From positions 1 to 64,000 of the forward strand of contig SWDM01000003.1 of the NCBI GenBank assembly GCA_005116835.1: a stretch of 64,000 nucleotides of DNA, written 5' to 3'. Position numbers and translations under genes: made by a program. This DNA is from Nitrospira sp. Lineage in GTDB: Bacteria; Nitrospirota; Nitrospiria; Nitrospirales; Nitrospiraceae. Shown in pieces: positions 25,960-35,368 of this stretch. The notes beneath the pieces are model-generated. The model saw nothing but the letters and a program-made list of their open reading frames with translations, was not told where the DNA came from and did no database searches. Within the stretch, counting starts at the first letter, position 1; each line of letters starts with the position of its first letter.

Positions 25960-27304
25960 ATATCTTCCAGGTCTTCAGCATCTCGACTGCCTTTTGGAGT
26001 TGCACATCCTGCTCTAGAGAAGCATCTGCAGAAGCCTCGGTGGCAGGAGCTTGAGGCGTGGTGCCGTTCTTCGGCGTTCCCTCTTCAGGCCCTTTGCCAT
26101 TCTGAACCGATTGATCTTTCCCTGGCATAACTGCAGGCTTGGCCTGCTTCTGGTCCCCTTCTTTTTCACCGGGCTTCGCCTCGCCTGCTTTGGCCACAAC
26201 GGTCGGTGGTTGGGCTTTCACAATGATATCCGGCGTAATACCGGTCGATTGGATTGAGCGCCCTTTCGGGGTGTAGTACTTCGCCGTCGTGAGACGGAGC
26301 CCTGACCCATCTCCCAGTGGGAGGATCGTTTGCACCGACCCCTTGCCGAACGAGGTCGTGCCGACAATCACCGCCCGCCCGTAATCTTGCAAGGCGCCGG
26401 CTACGATTTCAGATGCGCTGGCTGAGCCTTCATTGACCAGGATAATCATAGGGGAATCGTCCATCTGATCTTTCCCCTTGGCAATCCACTCATCTTTCTT
26501 GCTTTCACGTCCTTTGGTGTAGACGATCAACTTGCCGCCGGGAAGGAACTGCTCGGAGACCTCAACTGCCGATGTCAGCAGTCCGCCGGGATTGTTGCGA
26601 AGATCGAGGATGGTCGATTGGAGCTTCTGGTCTTTGAACTGCTTGAGCACCTTGCTCAAATCCCTTCCTGTGGATTCTTGGAATTGCGTCAGCCGGACGT
26701 ACCCGATATTGTCCAACACCTTCGACTTCACGCTTTCAATCTTGATGGTGTCGCGAACCAGCGTAAATTGAAGAGGATCAGGCGTTCCTTCCCGCTGAAT
26801 CGTCAGATTGATCTTCGAACCCTTAGGGCCACGCATCTTCTGAACCGCATCCATTAACGTCAGGTCTTTGGTCGTTTCATCGTTCACTTTGGTAATGAAA
26901 TCGCCTGATTTGATCCCGGCCCGGTAAGCCGGTGTTCCCTCGATAGGCGCAATCACAGCCAAACGGTTCTCCTTCACTCCGATCTGGATGCCGACCCCTC
27001 CAAACTCACCCTTTGTTTCAACCTGCATTTCTTTGTACATCTCCGGCGTCATATAGGCCGAATGGGGGTCGAGGGTCGACAGCATCCCACGGATGGCGCC
27101 CTGAACGAGATCCTTCACCTTCGTTTCGTCGACATAACTCTTCTGTACTTGGGTCAGCACCTCGGAGAAGGTCTTCAGCTCCTCGTAGGTTTCTGTGGCA
27201 TGCCCGGTCCGCTCCCACCCCTTACCGAGCAGCACGCCCACGACCAACGCCACCATCACCATGGGGCCTATCATCCAGAATCGTCGTTGGGGATTCTGTT
27301 CCAT
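25934..27304 (-). CDS. ctpA: C-terminal processing peptidase (S41, CtpA-like)
   Basis: The 456-residue protein has an N-terminal hydrophobic anchor or signal (about residues 10-30), a PDZ domain ('GEFGGVGIQIGVKENRLAVIAPIEGTPAYRAGI') and an S41 peptidase domain with 'ILDLRNNPGGLL', the catalytic serine in 'NEGSASASEIVAGAL' and the lysine in 'TFGKGSVQT'. A long low-complexity tail rich in Pro, Lys and Gln follows. The start at 27304 has AAAGGA upstream and discards 32 extra residues of an open frame. CtpA proteases trim periplasmic proteins and, in Gram-negatives, degrade murein hydrolases and their activators. The neighbouring envC gene suggests such a target. Confidence 0.93.
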   Translation of the reverse strand: MEQNPQRRFWMIGPMVMVALVVGVLLGKGWERTGHATETYEELKTFSEVLTQVQKSYVDETKVKDLVQGAIRGMLSTLDPHSAYMTPEMYKEMQVETKGEFGGVGIQIGVKENRLAVIAPIEGTPAYRAGIKSGDFITKVNDETTKDLTLMDAVQKMRGPKGSKINLTIQREGTPDPLQFTLVRDTIKIESVKSKVLDNIGYVRLTQFQESTGRDLSKVLKQFKDQKLQSTILDLRNNPGGLLTSAVEVSEQFLPGGKLIVYTKGRESKKDEWIAKGKDQMDDSPMIILVNEGSASASEIVAGALQDYGRAVIVGTTSFGKGSVQTILPLGDGSGLRLTTAKYYTPKGRSIQSTGITPDIIVKAQPPTVVAKAGEAKPGEKEGDQKQAKPAVMPGKDQSVQNGKGPEEGTPKNGTTPQAPATEASADASLEQDVQLQKAVEMLKTWKIFKELPRAS

Positions 27305-27323
27305 ATATATAACGTCCTTTCCT

Positions 27324-28511
27324 CTACCGCCTCGCCAACCATTGGAGAGGATCGAGCGGCTCCGCTCCCTGGCGCAACTCAAAGTATAAAGTATTTTCAC
27401 CCGTCATGCCCGTATCGCCGGTTTCACCGATCGCCTGCCCTGCCCCCACCTGTGTTCCCACCGTTGCAAGAATCTTGGAGGCGTGGGCATAGAGCGAAAA
27501 GAATCCATTCTCATGGTCAAGGATTATAACGAGTCCATACCCTTTCAACCAGTCTGCATAGACAACGGACCCGGGCATTACGGCATGAATGGCGCTCCCC
27601 TCGGAAGCCTTTATTTCAATGCCTCGCCGTTGCACATAGGTATTGAAGGTCGGATGTTTCTGCCGGCCAAAGAAGGACACAATGTTCCCTTCGACCGGCC
27701 AAGGCAATCCACCCTTTACTCCGTGGGGAACAATCCCCCCGGTTGGGGGCCGAACCAGCGCCGCGCGACGACGAGTCTCCATTTCGCGCAACAGACTGTC
27801 GATGCGAGAGGCAGACCGTTCTAACTCCTGGAGGGCGTTTTCGTAAGACTCTTTGGCATGGGTGATCTTGGCGAGATACACCTTCTTTTCTTTCTTGACT
27901 GCGTGCATCTCTGCCAGCTGTTTTTCGGTGCTCTGCTTGTACGACAACATCCCGAGCCGTGCTTCTTCCCGCTGCCGCTCTGCCTCTTCCATACGGGTCA
28001 TATCGCCTCGAAAGGTCTCCATCAGAGCATAGTCCCGTTCGGAGACAGCCGAGAGATACTGAAGCCTGCGTTGGAAATCGCCATACGAGTCCGAGGCAAG
28101 CAAGGTTTTCCAATACCCAAAGCGGCCCTCCATGTACTGGACCCGCAGGCGAGCCAGAATGGCATCTTGACGTTCCCGCACACTAGCACGCAAACCGGCG
28201 AGTTGTGTATTGATTTCCTCTATTTCTTGGTCCTTCTTCCGCAACTTCCGGCTGATCTCCTGATGCGTTTGCCGGTAGTGGAGCAGGCGTTGATCGAGCG
28301 TCTGAATCCCCTGCAGGAGGGACTCTCGCTGTTTCCCTGCTTGATCGGCCTGCTTGCGTGTCTCCTCGATTTGACCTTTGAGTTGTTCCAGGGTTTTGCG
28401 CTCTTTTTCAATCTTCTCCGTGATCGGATCGGCAAAAGCAGCCGCTGGTCCCAAAATTCCTAACAGCCCCCCGATCACGATTCCGGTCCTGAAGCCAGGC
28501 CAGCCCCTCAT
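27324..28511 (-). CDS. envC: EnvC-like murein hydrolase activator
   Basis: The 395-residue protein has a signal peptide (cleavage after AAAFA, about residue 27), a very long coiled coil (about residues 30-245) and a C-terminal LytM domain ('HPTFNTYVQRRGIEIKASEGSAIHAVMPG...'). The HxxxD zinc ligand is lost ('QRRGIEIKA' in place of HxGxD), as in EnvC of E. coli, which activates amidases rather than cutting peptidoglycan itself. It overlaps ftsX by ATGA, matching the known FtsEX-EnvC partnership at the septum. Confidence 0.93.
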   Translation of the reverse strand: MRGWPGFRTGIVIGGLLGILGPAAAFADPITEKIEKERKTLEQLKGQIEETRKQADQAGKQRESLLQGIQTLDQRLLHYRQTHQEISRKLRKKDQEIEEINTQLAGLRASVRERQDAILARLRVQYMEGRFGYWKTLLASDSYGDFQRRLQYLSAVSERDYALMETFRGDMTRMEEAERQREEARLGMLSYKQSTEKQLAEMHAVKKEKKVYLAKITHAKESYENALQELERSASRIDSLLREMETRRRAALVRPPTGGIVPHGVKGGLPWPVEGNIVSFFGRQKHPTFNTYVQRRGIEIKASEGSAIHAVMPGSVVYADWLKGYGLVIILDHENGFFSLYAHASKILATVGTQVGAGQAIGETGDTGMTGENTLYFELRQGAEPLDPLQWLARR

Positions 28512-29407
28512 GCCTTGGCCTCGCCGAAACGCCGGATCGAGACGAAGCTACCGGCAAAGCCGAGCCCCATCCCCACCGCAACCAAGGCGAGACAGACCGA
28601 TGGGGGAAAAAATGCCATGAGATTCTCAAGCCCGGCAAATCGTCCAGTCGTTCGCATTTGCTGCCGAAACAATTCGTACATGACCTTGAGCATGACGAGC
28701 GAGAGCGCGCTGCCCAAGGCGCCGAGCACCGCCCCCTCCAGCAGATAGGGAATGCGGATAAAGCTGGTCGTCGCCCCGATAAGACGCAAGATGGCAATCT
28801 CATCCCGTCTGGTGAAGAGTGTGAGTCGAATGGTATTAGCGATAATGGTCACGGCAGCGGCCGAGAGAATGACGCCGATGCCGATCGCAACTAATTCAAT
28901 CGATCGAACCACCGTGGCCAGGGCATCGATCCAGTCTTGATTATAGTCGACCTTGGCGACACCGGGAACCTGTCTGACTCGCTCCGCCCATCGTTTAACC
29001 GCGTCAGGGGATCGAAACGCCTGGCTGAGCGCCACCACGAAAGAGGCAGGCAAGGGATTCTGACCCAGCCCATCGAGCAGGTGCGATTCTGAAGGGAACT
29101 GCGCCTTGAACTCTCCCAACGCCTGTTCTTTCGAAATAAACAGCAACGAGGCGACGGCGCGATCGCCCCGCAAATGCTGCTCGACTCCGGCAACGGAATC
29201 GGAGCCGAGCCGCTCATCGAGATACACCATGATTTTGATGTCGTCTTGAAGCCATCCGGCTGCCGCCCGCAAATTGACATAGAGCAACAAAAAGACACCG
29301 ACACAAGCCAACGTAAAAGTCGTGGTCAGGATGGCGACCAGCGTCGTCGTCCGATTGGTCCACATATTGATCCAGGACTCTCTGAGGAGATACGAGAATG
29401 TTCTCAT
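28508..29407 (-). CDS. ftsX: Cell division protein FtsX
   Basis: The 299-residue protein has the FtsX layout: an N-terminal cytoplasmic and first transmembrane segment (about residues 22-45), a periplasmic domain of about 120 residues ('IMVYLDERLGSDSVAGVEQHLRG'), then three transmembrane segments ending in a cytoplasmic tail. It couples ATP hydrolysis by FtsE to periplasmic activation of cell-wall hydrolysis through EnvC. It overlaps ftsE and envC by four bases each, giving a tight three-gene unit. Confidence 0.94.
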   Translation of the reverse strand: MRTFSYLLRESWINMWTNRTTTLVAILTTTFTLACVGVFLLLYVNLRAAAGWLQDDIKIMVYLDERLGSDSVAGVEQHLRGDRAVASLLFISKEQALGEFKAQFPSESHLLDGLGQNPLPASFVVALSQAFRSPDAVKRWAERVRQVPGVAKVDYNQDWIDALATVVRSIELVAIGIGVILSAAAVTIIANTIRLTLFTRRDEIAILRLIGATTSFIRIPYLLEGAVLGALGSALSLVMLKVMYELFRQQMRTTGRFAGLENLMAFFPPSVCLALVAVGMGLGFAGSFVSIRRFGEAKA

Positions 29408-30072
29408 TCCATCACCCTCTGCTCCGGCAGCAACCGCCCCTGCGATAATGTGAGCACTCGCCGGTTCACTTGCGCCATAACCAGAGGATCGTGCGTGGCC
29501 ACCACGACAGTCGTGCCGCGCGCGTTAATAAGCTTAAACAGTTCGATGATTTCGGACGTCAGGCTTGGGTCTAAATTCCCGGTCGGCTCATCCGCCAACA
29601 ACACAACCGGGCCATTCACAATTGCGCGCGCAATACACACCCGCTGCTGCTCTCCTGTCGAAAGTCCCGCAGGAAGCTGATCCCGCTTGTGCTCGACGCC
29701 GACCGCCCGTAACGCCTCAGTGACTTTCCGACGAATGTCGACGGACGATACCCCTTGGACCAGCAAGGGCAACGCCACATTGTCGAAAACGGACTTCTTC
29801 GGCAAGAGCCGAAAGTCTTGAAACACTGTTCCCACCTTTCGGCGCAAATAGGGAACGTCGGACGGCTTGAGCATCGTCACGTTTTTCTGGTGGACGACGA
29901 TTTCCCCATGATCGGGCCGTTCAGCCCCGATGAGCATCCGCAACAGCGTAGACTTGCCCGCTCCACTCGGCCCCATCAGGAGGACAAATTCGCCTTTGCC
30001 GATCTCAAAGGTAACATCCTGGAGCGCCGGCCGCTGATCGTACTGTTTTGAGACGTGGGTTAATTGAATCAT
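29404..30072 (-). CDS. ftsE: Cell division ATP-binding protein FtsE
   Basis: The 222-residue ABC ATPase has Walker A GPSGAGKST (about residue 35), the signature 'LSTGEQQRV' and Walker B 'VVLLADEPTGNLD', with FtsE-type 'KQYDQRPALQDVTFEIGKGEF' at the start. It associates with FtsX at the inner membrane. It is the first gene of ftsE-ftsX-envC, and an R1-related repeat lies immediately upstream. Confidence 0.95.
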   Translation of the reverse strand: MIQLTHVSKQYDQRPALQDVTFEIGKGEFVLLMGPSGAGKSTLLRMLIGAERPDHGEIVVHQKNVTMLKPSDVPYLRRKVGTVFQDFRLLPKKSVFDNVALPLLVQGVSSVDIRRKVTEALRAVGVEHKRDQLPAGLSTGEQQRVCIARAIVNGPVVLLADEPTGNLDPSLTSEIIELFKLINARGTTVVVATHDPLVMAQVNRRVLTLSQGRLLPEQRVME

Positions 30073-30076
30073 CTTA

Positions 30077-30259
30077 GGAGCCTGTCAGAGTAATGCCATT
30101 CTACTGCGGCGAACGATCTACTGACATCTGCGTCGTTCTCGGCACGAAAAAATCCTCAACGTATTCCAGCGAATACGCCTCCGGTTTTTTCGAGCCTGCG
30201 GCCTCGCATCTGCCCGCATCTCCTTCGCCTCGCCACGAAGGATTACTCGGACAGGCTCC
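30077..30259. repeat. R1-related repeat with different ends
   Basis: The ends are an 18-base inverted pair (GGAGCCTGTCAGAGTAAT and ATTACTCGGACAGGCTCC), unlike the AGGATGCT ends of the other copies. The interior matches the R1 core: CGTTCTCGG, ATCCTCAACGTA, TACGCCTCCGGTTT and GCCTGCGGCC. It lies between ftsE and yraN. Confidence 0.75.
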
Positions 30260-30263
30260 CGCC

Positions 30264-30656
30264 CTACCAACGGAGATCGTCTCCTGACACTTCGAACGCA
30301 TTCTGAATATGCTCGATCTGCGAAACAGCCGCCTCTCCGCCTTGCAGCAGGATGACATCAAATCTACAGAGCCGATCGTTGATATGGTGGCGGGCCAAAT
30401 ACTGAGCCGCCAACCGGATGACCTTCTCCTGCTTCCGTTGATGCACGGCATAAATGGCTCCGCCAAATTCGTCAGTCCGACGCGCCTTCACCTCGACAAA
30501 AACCAGTACCTGACCGTCTTCTGCCACTAAGTCCAGCTCTCCCACGCGCGAGCGCAGGTTGCGGGCCACGATCCGATACCCCTTATGCCGCAAATACCGC
30601 TCTGCCGCCGATTCACCTTCTTGACCGAACCGTTTCCGAGGATCAGGGATGGTCAC
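30264..30656 (-). CDS. YraN/UPF0102 nuclease-fold protein
   Basis: The 130-residue protein belongs to UPF0102 (YraN), which has a Holliday-resolvase/PD-(D/E)XK-like fold. Visible blocks are 'FGQEGESAAERYLRHKGYRIVARNLRSRVGELDLVAEDGQVLVFVEVKARR', with the E-D-EVK residues of the nuclease-like site. Its cellular role is not established. The GTG start overlaps the rnhB stop, and rnhB-yraN adjacency is common in bacteria. Confidence 0.9.
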   Translation of the reverse strand: MTIPDPRKRFGQEGESAAERYLRHKGYRIVARNLRSRVGELDLVAEDGQVLVFVEVKARRTDEFGGAIYAVHQRKQEKVIRLAAQYLARHHINDRLCRFDVILLQGGEAAVSQIEHIQNAFEVSGDDLRW

Positions 30657-31324
30657 CGATTCATCCGTGGAGGTTCGCCCAGGCCAATACGCGAGAGAGA
30701 GGCCCTTTCACTACTTCCACCCAAGAGCTGCGCGACCGGCGCAAACGTGCGACGATGAATCGCGCAGGGACCATGTTGCGTAAGCCGCCGCAAATGTTCT
30801 TCCGTTCCATACCCTTTATGGGCGACAAAGTTATACTCGGGATAGATCCGATGGTACTCCACCATCATACGATCGCGTGTGACTTTAGCCACGATCGATG
30901 CGGCCGCAATCGAAATAGATAATGTATCACCCTTGATGATAGAGCGTGAGGGAATGGCAAGATGCGGCAATACGACTGCGTCGATCAAAATACAGTCCGC
31001 CGCAAGGGTCAATGAGCCCAGTGCGCGGCGCATGGCCAGGCGGGTCGCTTCTAAGATATTGAGACGGTCGATCTCCCGCTCTGTAGCGACCCCAATACCG
31101 ACCCCACGGGCCCGCCGAAGAATCACCTCATACAGACGCGATCGCTCAGACTCGGAGACTTGTTTGGAATCATCGACGCCGACCAAGCGGCAACGGGTAG
31201 GCAAGATCACCGCGGCCGCAACAACAGGGCCCGCCAAAGGGCCCCGTCCGGCTTCATCCACGCCTGCGATGCAGCGATAGCCTCGCCGTCTGGCTTCCAG
31301 TTCAAACTCGTCGGTAGGTCCCAC
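30653..31324 (-). CDS. rnhB: Ribonuclease HII
   Basis: RNase HII removes ribonucleotides from DNA and cleaves RNA-DNA hybrids. The 223-residue protein has 'CIAGVDEAGRGPLAGPVVAAAVIL' with the first catalytic Asp-Glu pair (about residue 22), 'GVDDSKQVSESER', the later Asp in 'LIDAV', and 'SIIKGDTLSISIAAASIVAKVTRDRMM'. The start is GTG. It stands between rplS and yraN, in the classical rplS-rnhB-yraN order. Confidence 0.94.
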   Translation of the reverse strand: MGPTDEFELEARRRGYRCIAGVDEAGRGPLAGPVVAAAVILPTRCRLVGVDDSKQVSESERSRLYEVILRRARGVGIGVATEREIDRLNILEATRLAMRRALGSLTLAADCILIDAVVLPHLAIPSRSIIKGDTLSISIAAASIVAKVTRDRMMVEYHRIYPEYNFVAHKGYGTEEHLRRLTQHGPCAIHRRTFAPVAQLLGGSSERASLSRIGLGEPPRMNR

Positions 31325-31391
31325 GATGTGGCCCCGCGATACAGCCCTTGAAAGGAAGCCCGACGGTTACGGGCGACGGAGCCAGGAGTGG

Positions 31392-31817
31392 CTAGGACTT
31401 CGAAGCTGAGGGGGCGGCCCCGACCGGCTCTACAGCCTTACGGCTGGCCCCGGCCTGCCCCTTCACACTCGCAACGAATTCTCGATCTTCGACCTTGGCA
31501 AACTTGCCCTTCTTCCCTCGGAGATAATACAGTTTGGCCCGGCGCACCTTGCCTTGGCGCATGACCTCGACACGCGTGACGATAGGCGAATGAAGCGGGA
31601 AAATTCGCTCCACACCCACACCATAAGAGACTTTACGCACCGTGAAGGTCTCCGTGTTCAGCAACCCTTTACGAGCGATTACCGCGCCTTCGAATACCTG
31701 GATACGTTCTTTTTCTCCTTCAACCACCTTCACATGCACGCGGACCGTGTCGCCGATTTCAAAGATTGGCGCCGCCTTCTTCGTGAAAGATTGTTGTATC
31801 CGCTCCAATCGATTCAT
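31392..31817 (-). CDS. rplS: 50S ribosomal protein L19
   Basis: L19 sits at the 30S-50S interface. The 141-residue protein has '[34 protein letters not shown]', '[13 protein letters not shown]', '[21 protein letters not shown]' and '[14 protein letters not shown]'. The C-terminal 30 residues are longer than usual and low in complexity ([20 protein letters not shown]). The start at 31817 is chosen over 31841 because GGAGGAAGGGG precedes it and its ATG overlaps the trmD stop by four bases. Confidence 0.96.
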   Translation of the reverse strand: MNRLERIQQSFTKKAAPIFEIGDTVRVHVKVVEGEKERIQVFEGAVIARKGLLNTETFTVRKVSYGVGVERIFPLHSPIVTRVEVMRQGKVRRAKLYYLRGKKGKFAKVEDREFVASVKGQAGASRKAVEPVGAAPSASKS

Positions 31818-32605
31818 GAAACCACCCCTTCCTCCCCACATCGAACAGGCGCGCCCACCACGCCTTCACGAGTAAGTTCGTCTAACAATTGTTGATCTTC
31901 GAGACTCAAGACCCGATCTTGCAACAGATCCGGCCGTCTCTGGCACGTGCTTTTCAGTGCTTCCTTGCGACGCCACAGGCGAATGGCTTCGTGATGTCCT
32001 GACAGCAACACCTCAGGAACCGGCGCCCCCCGAACCTCCGCCGGTCTCGTATAGTGCGGATATTCGAGCAACGCATCTGTGAACGACTCCTCCACAATCG
32101 ACTCCGGATCGCCCAACACGCCGGGGACCAAACGCGCTGCGGCATCGATGAGCACCAGCGCCGGCAATTCGCCGCCGGTCAGTACATAATCCCCAACAGA
32201 AATTTCTTCCGGGTGCAAGGCAAGCCGCACTCGCTCATCGACTCCCTCGTAGTGGCCGCAGAGGATGAGGAGCCGGCGTGGGTCAGCCGCCAGATTTCTC
32301 GCATAGGCCTGCGTGAATGGACGACCGTGCGGAGAGGGGAACAGCAAGCGAATCTGTTCTCCGGCCTGCGCATAGTCGGCCTGAATCTGTTCCACTGCGC
32401 GCAAGATAGGCTCGGCCTTCATCACCATCCCAGCCCCTCCGCCATAAGGCACATCGTCCGCCACCTTGTGGCGATCGAGCGTATAGTCGCGCAAATTGCG
32501 CACACGAACATGGAGGAGACCCTTTTCTTGCGCCCGCTTGAGAATACTCTGGTTGAGCACCGGCGCTACCATGTCCGGGAACAACGTCAAAATGTCACAC
32601 TTCAT
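31814..32605 (-). CDS. trmD: tRNA (guanine-N1)-methyltransferase
   Basis: TrmD methylates G37 of tRNAs reading CNN and related codons, preventing +1 frameshifting. The 263-residue SPOUT enzyme has 'DILTLFPDM', '[18 protein letters not shown]' (substrate loop), '[14 protein letters not shown]' (knotted SAM-binding site) and '[21 protein letters not shown]'. It overlaps rimM upstream by 11 bases and rplS downstream by 4, in the standard rpsP-rimM-trmD-rplS order. Confidence 0.96.
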   Translation of the reverse strand: MKCDILTLFPDMVAPVLNQSILKRAQEKGLLHVRVRNLRDYTLDRHKVADDVPYGGGAGMVMKAEPILRAVEQIQADYAQAGEQIRLLFPSPHGRPFTQAYARNLAADPRRLLILCGHYEGVDERVRLALHPEEISVGDYVLTGGELPALVLIDAAARLVPGVLGDPESIVEESFTDALLEYPHYTRPAEVRGAPVPEVLLSGHHEAIRLWRRKEALKSTCQRRPDLLQDRVLSLEDQQLLDELTREGVVGAPVRCGEEGVVS

Positions 32606-33131
32606 GGCGGCCCTCGACCAAGTCGTCGATCCCGCGAACCGTCATCCGTCGGCGCGTAAGATCTACCGAGGTCACAAAGCTCTTCGCGGCTGGGATGAGG
32701 ACTTCCTCTGTCCCCTTACGAACGACGAAGAGGCGATTCTCCGGTATCTCCAAAATCGTTTCCAACACACCAACCTCGACACCCCGCTCGTCCTCGACTG
32801 TCATGCCGATGAGATCACATTCAAAATACACGTCTGCTGCCAACGTCGACGCTGAGATACGTGGCACTTGGATCAGTCCCCCACGCAGCATGACGGCCTC
32901 TTCAGGCGTTGTGACCCCCGCTATCGCCATGATGTAGCTCGAACCGGCGCGCCGGACGTGAGTCACGGTCCTCTCTACAGTCCGACCAGTCGGCTCCAAC
33001 ACTTGCACCTGTTTTAAACGATCCAGCCGGCCTGGCACATCACTCAACAATCGCACCTTGAACTCGCCCCGGACGCCAAAATGACGCTCGATCTTCCCGA
33101 TCGTCACTAAATCTTCCCGGGCAGTTTCCAC
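32595..33131 (-). CDS. rimM: 16S rRNA processing protein RimM
   Basis: RimM helps assemble the 30S head and binds S19. The 178-residue protein has the N-terminal barrel 'LVTIGKIERHFGVRGEFKVRLLSD' and the C-terminal PRC-barrel domain ('YFECDLIGMTVEDERGVEVGVLETILEIPENRLFVV', then 'EVLIPAAKSFVTSVDLTRRRMTV'). It starts with GTG, three bases after rpsP. Its stop overlaps the trmD start. Confidence 0.94.
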   Translation of the reverse strand: METAREDLVTIGKIERHFGVRGEFKVRLLSDVPGRLDRLKQVQVLEPTGRTVERTVTHVRRAGSSYIMAIAGVTTPEEAVMLRGGLIQVPRISASTLAADVYFECDLIGMTVEDERGVEVGVLETILEIPENRLFVVRKGTEEVLIPAAKSFVTSVDLTRRRMTVRGIDDLVEGRHEV

Positions 33132-33134
33132 GTT

Positions 33135-33419
33135 CTAGGCGCCCTTCTTCTTTGCCGCCTTCTCCGTTTCAAACTGCTTCCAGACGCCGCATCGACGGAG
33201 CAACGTTTTGACTGTAACCGTCGGCTGAGCCCCCTGATGCAGCCAACTCAAGACCCGCTCCTGCTTCAGCTCCGGCAGTCCTGCCTCTTTCAAGGGATCG
33301 AAAATCCCGAGAATTTCCAGAAAGCGCCCATCGCGCGGTTTCCGTGAGTCCGCAGCCACCACACGGTAGAGCGGTCGCTTGTGTCGTCCTGTCCTCGTCA
33401 ATCTCAAATGAACAGCCAC
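33135..33419 (-). CDS. rpsP: 30S ribosomal protein S16
   Basis: S16 is needed for 30S central-domain folding. The 94-residue protein has 'VHLRLTRTGRHKRPLYRVVAADSRKPRDGRFLEILGIFDPLK' and the downstream 'WLHQGAQPTVTVKTLLRRCGVWKQF', as in the family. The GTG start has a near-perfect AAGGAGG seven bases upstream, which fixes it. Its position heads rpsP-rimM-trmD-rplS. An inverted repeat separates it from ffh. Confidence 0.96.
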   Translation of the reverse strand: MAVHLRLTRTGRHKRPLYRVVAADSRKPRDGRFLEILGIFDPLKEAGLPELKQERVLSWLHQGAQPTVTVKTLLRRCGVWKQFETEKAAKKKGA

Positions 33420-33440
33420 TAGATTCCTCCTTGATGAATG

Positions 33441-33517
33441 AGCCTCCAGCCATCAGCTGTCAGCTTCCTGACTTCAAATTCGGTTCTGCATAGGCTGAAA
33501 GCTGATAGCTGACAGCT
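33441..33517. repeat. Word-type inverted repeat (AGCTGAC words)
   Basis: AGCCATCAGCTGTCAGCTT on the left faces AAGCTGATAGCTGACAGCT on the right. It lies between ffh and rpsP and resembles the other word-built hairpins in the window. Confidence 0.65.
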
Positions 33518-33528
33518 AATGCCTTGAA

Positions 33529-34875
33529 TCACCTGGAGCGCATAAGCTGCGCAAGTTGCCGGCGCCCCCCTGACCCTGCCATAACCTTGGCGATTTTTCT
33601 CGCCGAGAGAAACTGTTTAATCAACCGATTCACCTCTTGCACATTCGTTCCGCTGCCACGGGCAATCCGCTTTTTCCTGCTGCCGTTGATGAGCGTATGG
33701 TCGCGCCGTTCACGCAACGTCATCGAATCGATCATCGCCGCGACTCGTTTCATCTCTCGCTCCGGCACCTGCCCTTCCATCGCTCCCTTGAGCTTCTGAC
33801 CTCCAGGCAACATCCCTAAAATCTGATCCATGGAACCCAGACGATTGACCTGCTTCAACTGGTCGCGAAAATCCTCCAGCGTGAGGGTGTTGCCGATCAG
33901 CCGCTTTTGCGTTTCCTCTGCCTGCCCACGTGAAAAGGTCTCTTGCGCCTTTTCAATCAGCGAGAGGACGTCGCCCATGCCGAGGATACGCGAAGCCATC
34001 CGATCGGGATGAAACAACTCCAGCGCATCCAGCTTCTCGCCCACCCCCAGGAACTTGATCGGCTTGCCGGTCGCCGCCCGGATAGATAATACCGCTCCGC
34101 CACGGGCATCGCCTTCAACTTTGGTGAGGATGATGCCGGTTAGCCCGATCCGTTGATCGAACTGGCTCGCCATCGTCACCGCATCTTGGCCCGTCATGGC
34201 ATCTGCGACCAAAAGCACTTCCTGTGGCCGCACGGCAGCCTTCACCGCCGCCAGTTCCCCCATCAACTCATCGTCAATGTGAAGACGTCCACCGGTGTCC
34301 AGCACGACGAGATCGTACCCCTGGTCCCGTCCTCGCTCCACCCCATCCCGGCAGATGCGAACGACATCGGATTGACCAGCCTGTGCCTGATCGGCTCGAT
34401 ACACGTCGATCGTAAGGTCGTGCCCCAGACTCGCCAGCTGGTCGCCGGCTGCAGGACGACGGGGATCGGCTGCTACCAGGAGAATCCGTTTCCCTTGAGC
34501 TTTAAAGTACCGCCCAAGCTTGCCGCACGTCGTCGTCTTTCCTGCCCCTTGGAGCCCCACCATCATCACAACTGTGGGGGGATTCGGAGCCAGAGCCAGA
34601 CCGGCTCGCTCGCGCCCCATCATCTCCCGCAGCTCCTCCCACACGACCTTGACGACCTGATGACCAGGGGTCAAACTCTGGAGGACTTCCTGCCCGATGG
34701 CCTTCACTCGAACTCGTTCGATGAAGTCCTTGACGATCTTGAAGTTGACGTCGGCTTCGAGCAGTGCGAGGCGAACCTCTTTCAAGGCTTCCGCGATGTT
34801 CTGTTCGGTGAGCACTCCAGAACCGCGTAGCTTCTTGATAATGTTTTCGAATTTTTGGCTGAGCGAATCCAGCAT
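33529..34875 (-). CDS. ffh: Signal recognition particle protein Ffh
   Basis: Ffh is the SRP54 GTPase that directs nascent inner-membrane proteins to the translocon. The 448-residue protein has the N-terminal helical bundle, the G domain ('GLQGAGKTTTCGKLGRYF', 'DPRRPAAGDQL', 'DTGGRLHIDDELM' and 'TKVEGDARGGA') and the methionine-bearing M domain ('GMLPGGQKLKGAMEG...', with the RNA-binding 'GSGTNVQEVNRLIKQF'). The conserved TGGR has the family's expected sequence. No SRP RNA gene is seen nearby. Confidence 0.96.
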   Translation of the reverse strand: MLDSLSQKFENIIKKLRGSGVLTEQNIAEALKEVRLALLEADVNFKIVKDFIERVRVKAIGQEVLQSLTPGHQVVKVVWEELREMMGRERAGLALAPNPPTVVMMVGLQGAGKTTTCGKLGRYFKAQGKRILLVAADPRRPAAGDQLASLGHDLTIDVYRADQAQAGQSDVVRICRDGVERGRDQGYDLVVLDTGGRLHIDDELMGELAAVKAAVRPQEVLLVADAMTGQDAVTMASQFDQRIGLTGIILTKVEGDARGGAVLSIRAATGKPIKFLGVGEKLDALELFHPDRMASRILGMGDVLSLIEKAQETFSRGQAEETQKRLIGNTLTLEDFRDQLKQVNRLGSMDQILGMLPGGQKLKGAMEGQVPEREMKRVAAMIDSMTLRERRDHTLINGSRKKRIARGSGTNVQEVNRLIKQFLSARKIAKVMAGSGGRRQLAQLMRSR

Positions 34876-35010
34876 AACGTCACAAAGAAAAAGGCAATCG
34901 AAGCCTTAATCGAAAATCTCCGATCACCTCAAAAACTCTAGCAAAAGAGCATCGGGGAGTCTAACGGACGAGGCAAGATGAAGTCAAGGAAACCGGAGAC
35001 GTACATTTTA

Positions 35011-35039
35011 TTGACATGTCCTAGGCCTTTCGTTATGGT
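35011..35039 (+). promoter_or_regulatory. Sigma-70-type promoter for the DUF4321 gene
   Basis: A perfect TTGACA lies 17 bases from TATGGT, about 68 bases upstream of the GTG start at 35107. It is the only good match in the 231-base divergent gap between ffh and this gene. Confidence 0.55.
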
Positions 35040-35106
35040 CCCAATAGTCCTGCCACCGTTTCCATGAGACTTCACAGAGGGTTATGCGAATTCTAAGGCG
35101 GTTGCT

Positions 35107-35367
35107 GTGAGAAAATCATACTGGGTTCTGCTGATTTTCGTACTTATCGGCGGGCTATTGGGCGGGGTATTGGGAGAGATCCTCCGGGTGATGGCTCCAC
35201 ATGGCACAATTCAAACGATCTTCACCACCAACTTTAGCCCCGGCATCAACCCACCGTTCACCATCGACTTAGTCCTCATCAAGCTCACCTTGGGCTTCGA
35301 ACTAAAGATCAATCTCCTTAGTCTTATTGGAATGTTCTTAGGCATCTATCTATACAAAAACGTATAG
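35107..35367 (+). CDS. DUF4321 membrane protein
   Basis: The 86-residue protein has two hydrophobic segments (about residues 5-27 and 66-84) and the DUF4321 features 'GGLLGGVLGEIL', 'INPPFTIDLVLIKLTLGFELKINLLSLIGMFLGIYLYKN'. Family members are small inner-membrane proteins of unknown function. The start is GTG. An R1 repeat begins two bases after its stop, so it may define the 3' end of this transcript. Confidence 0.8.
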   Translation: MRKSYWVLLIFVLIGGLLGGVLGEILRVMAPHGTIQTIFTTNFSPGINPPFTIDLVLIKLTLGFELKINLLSLIGMFLGIYLYKNV

Positions 35368-35368
35368 C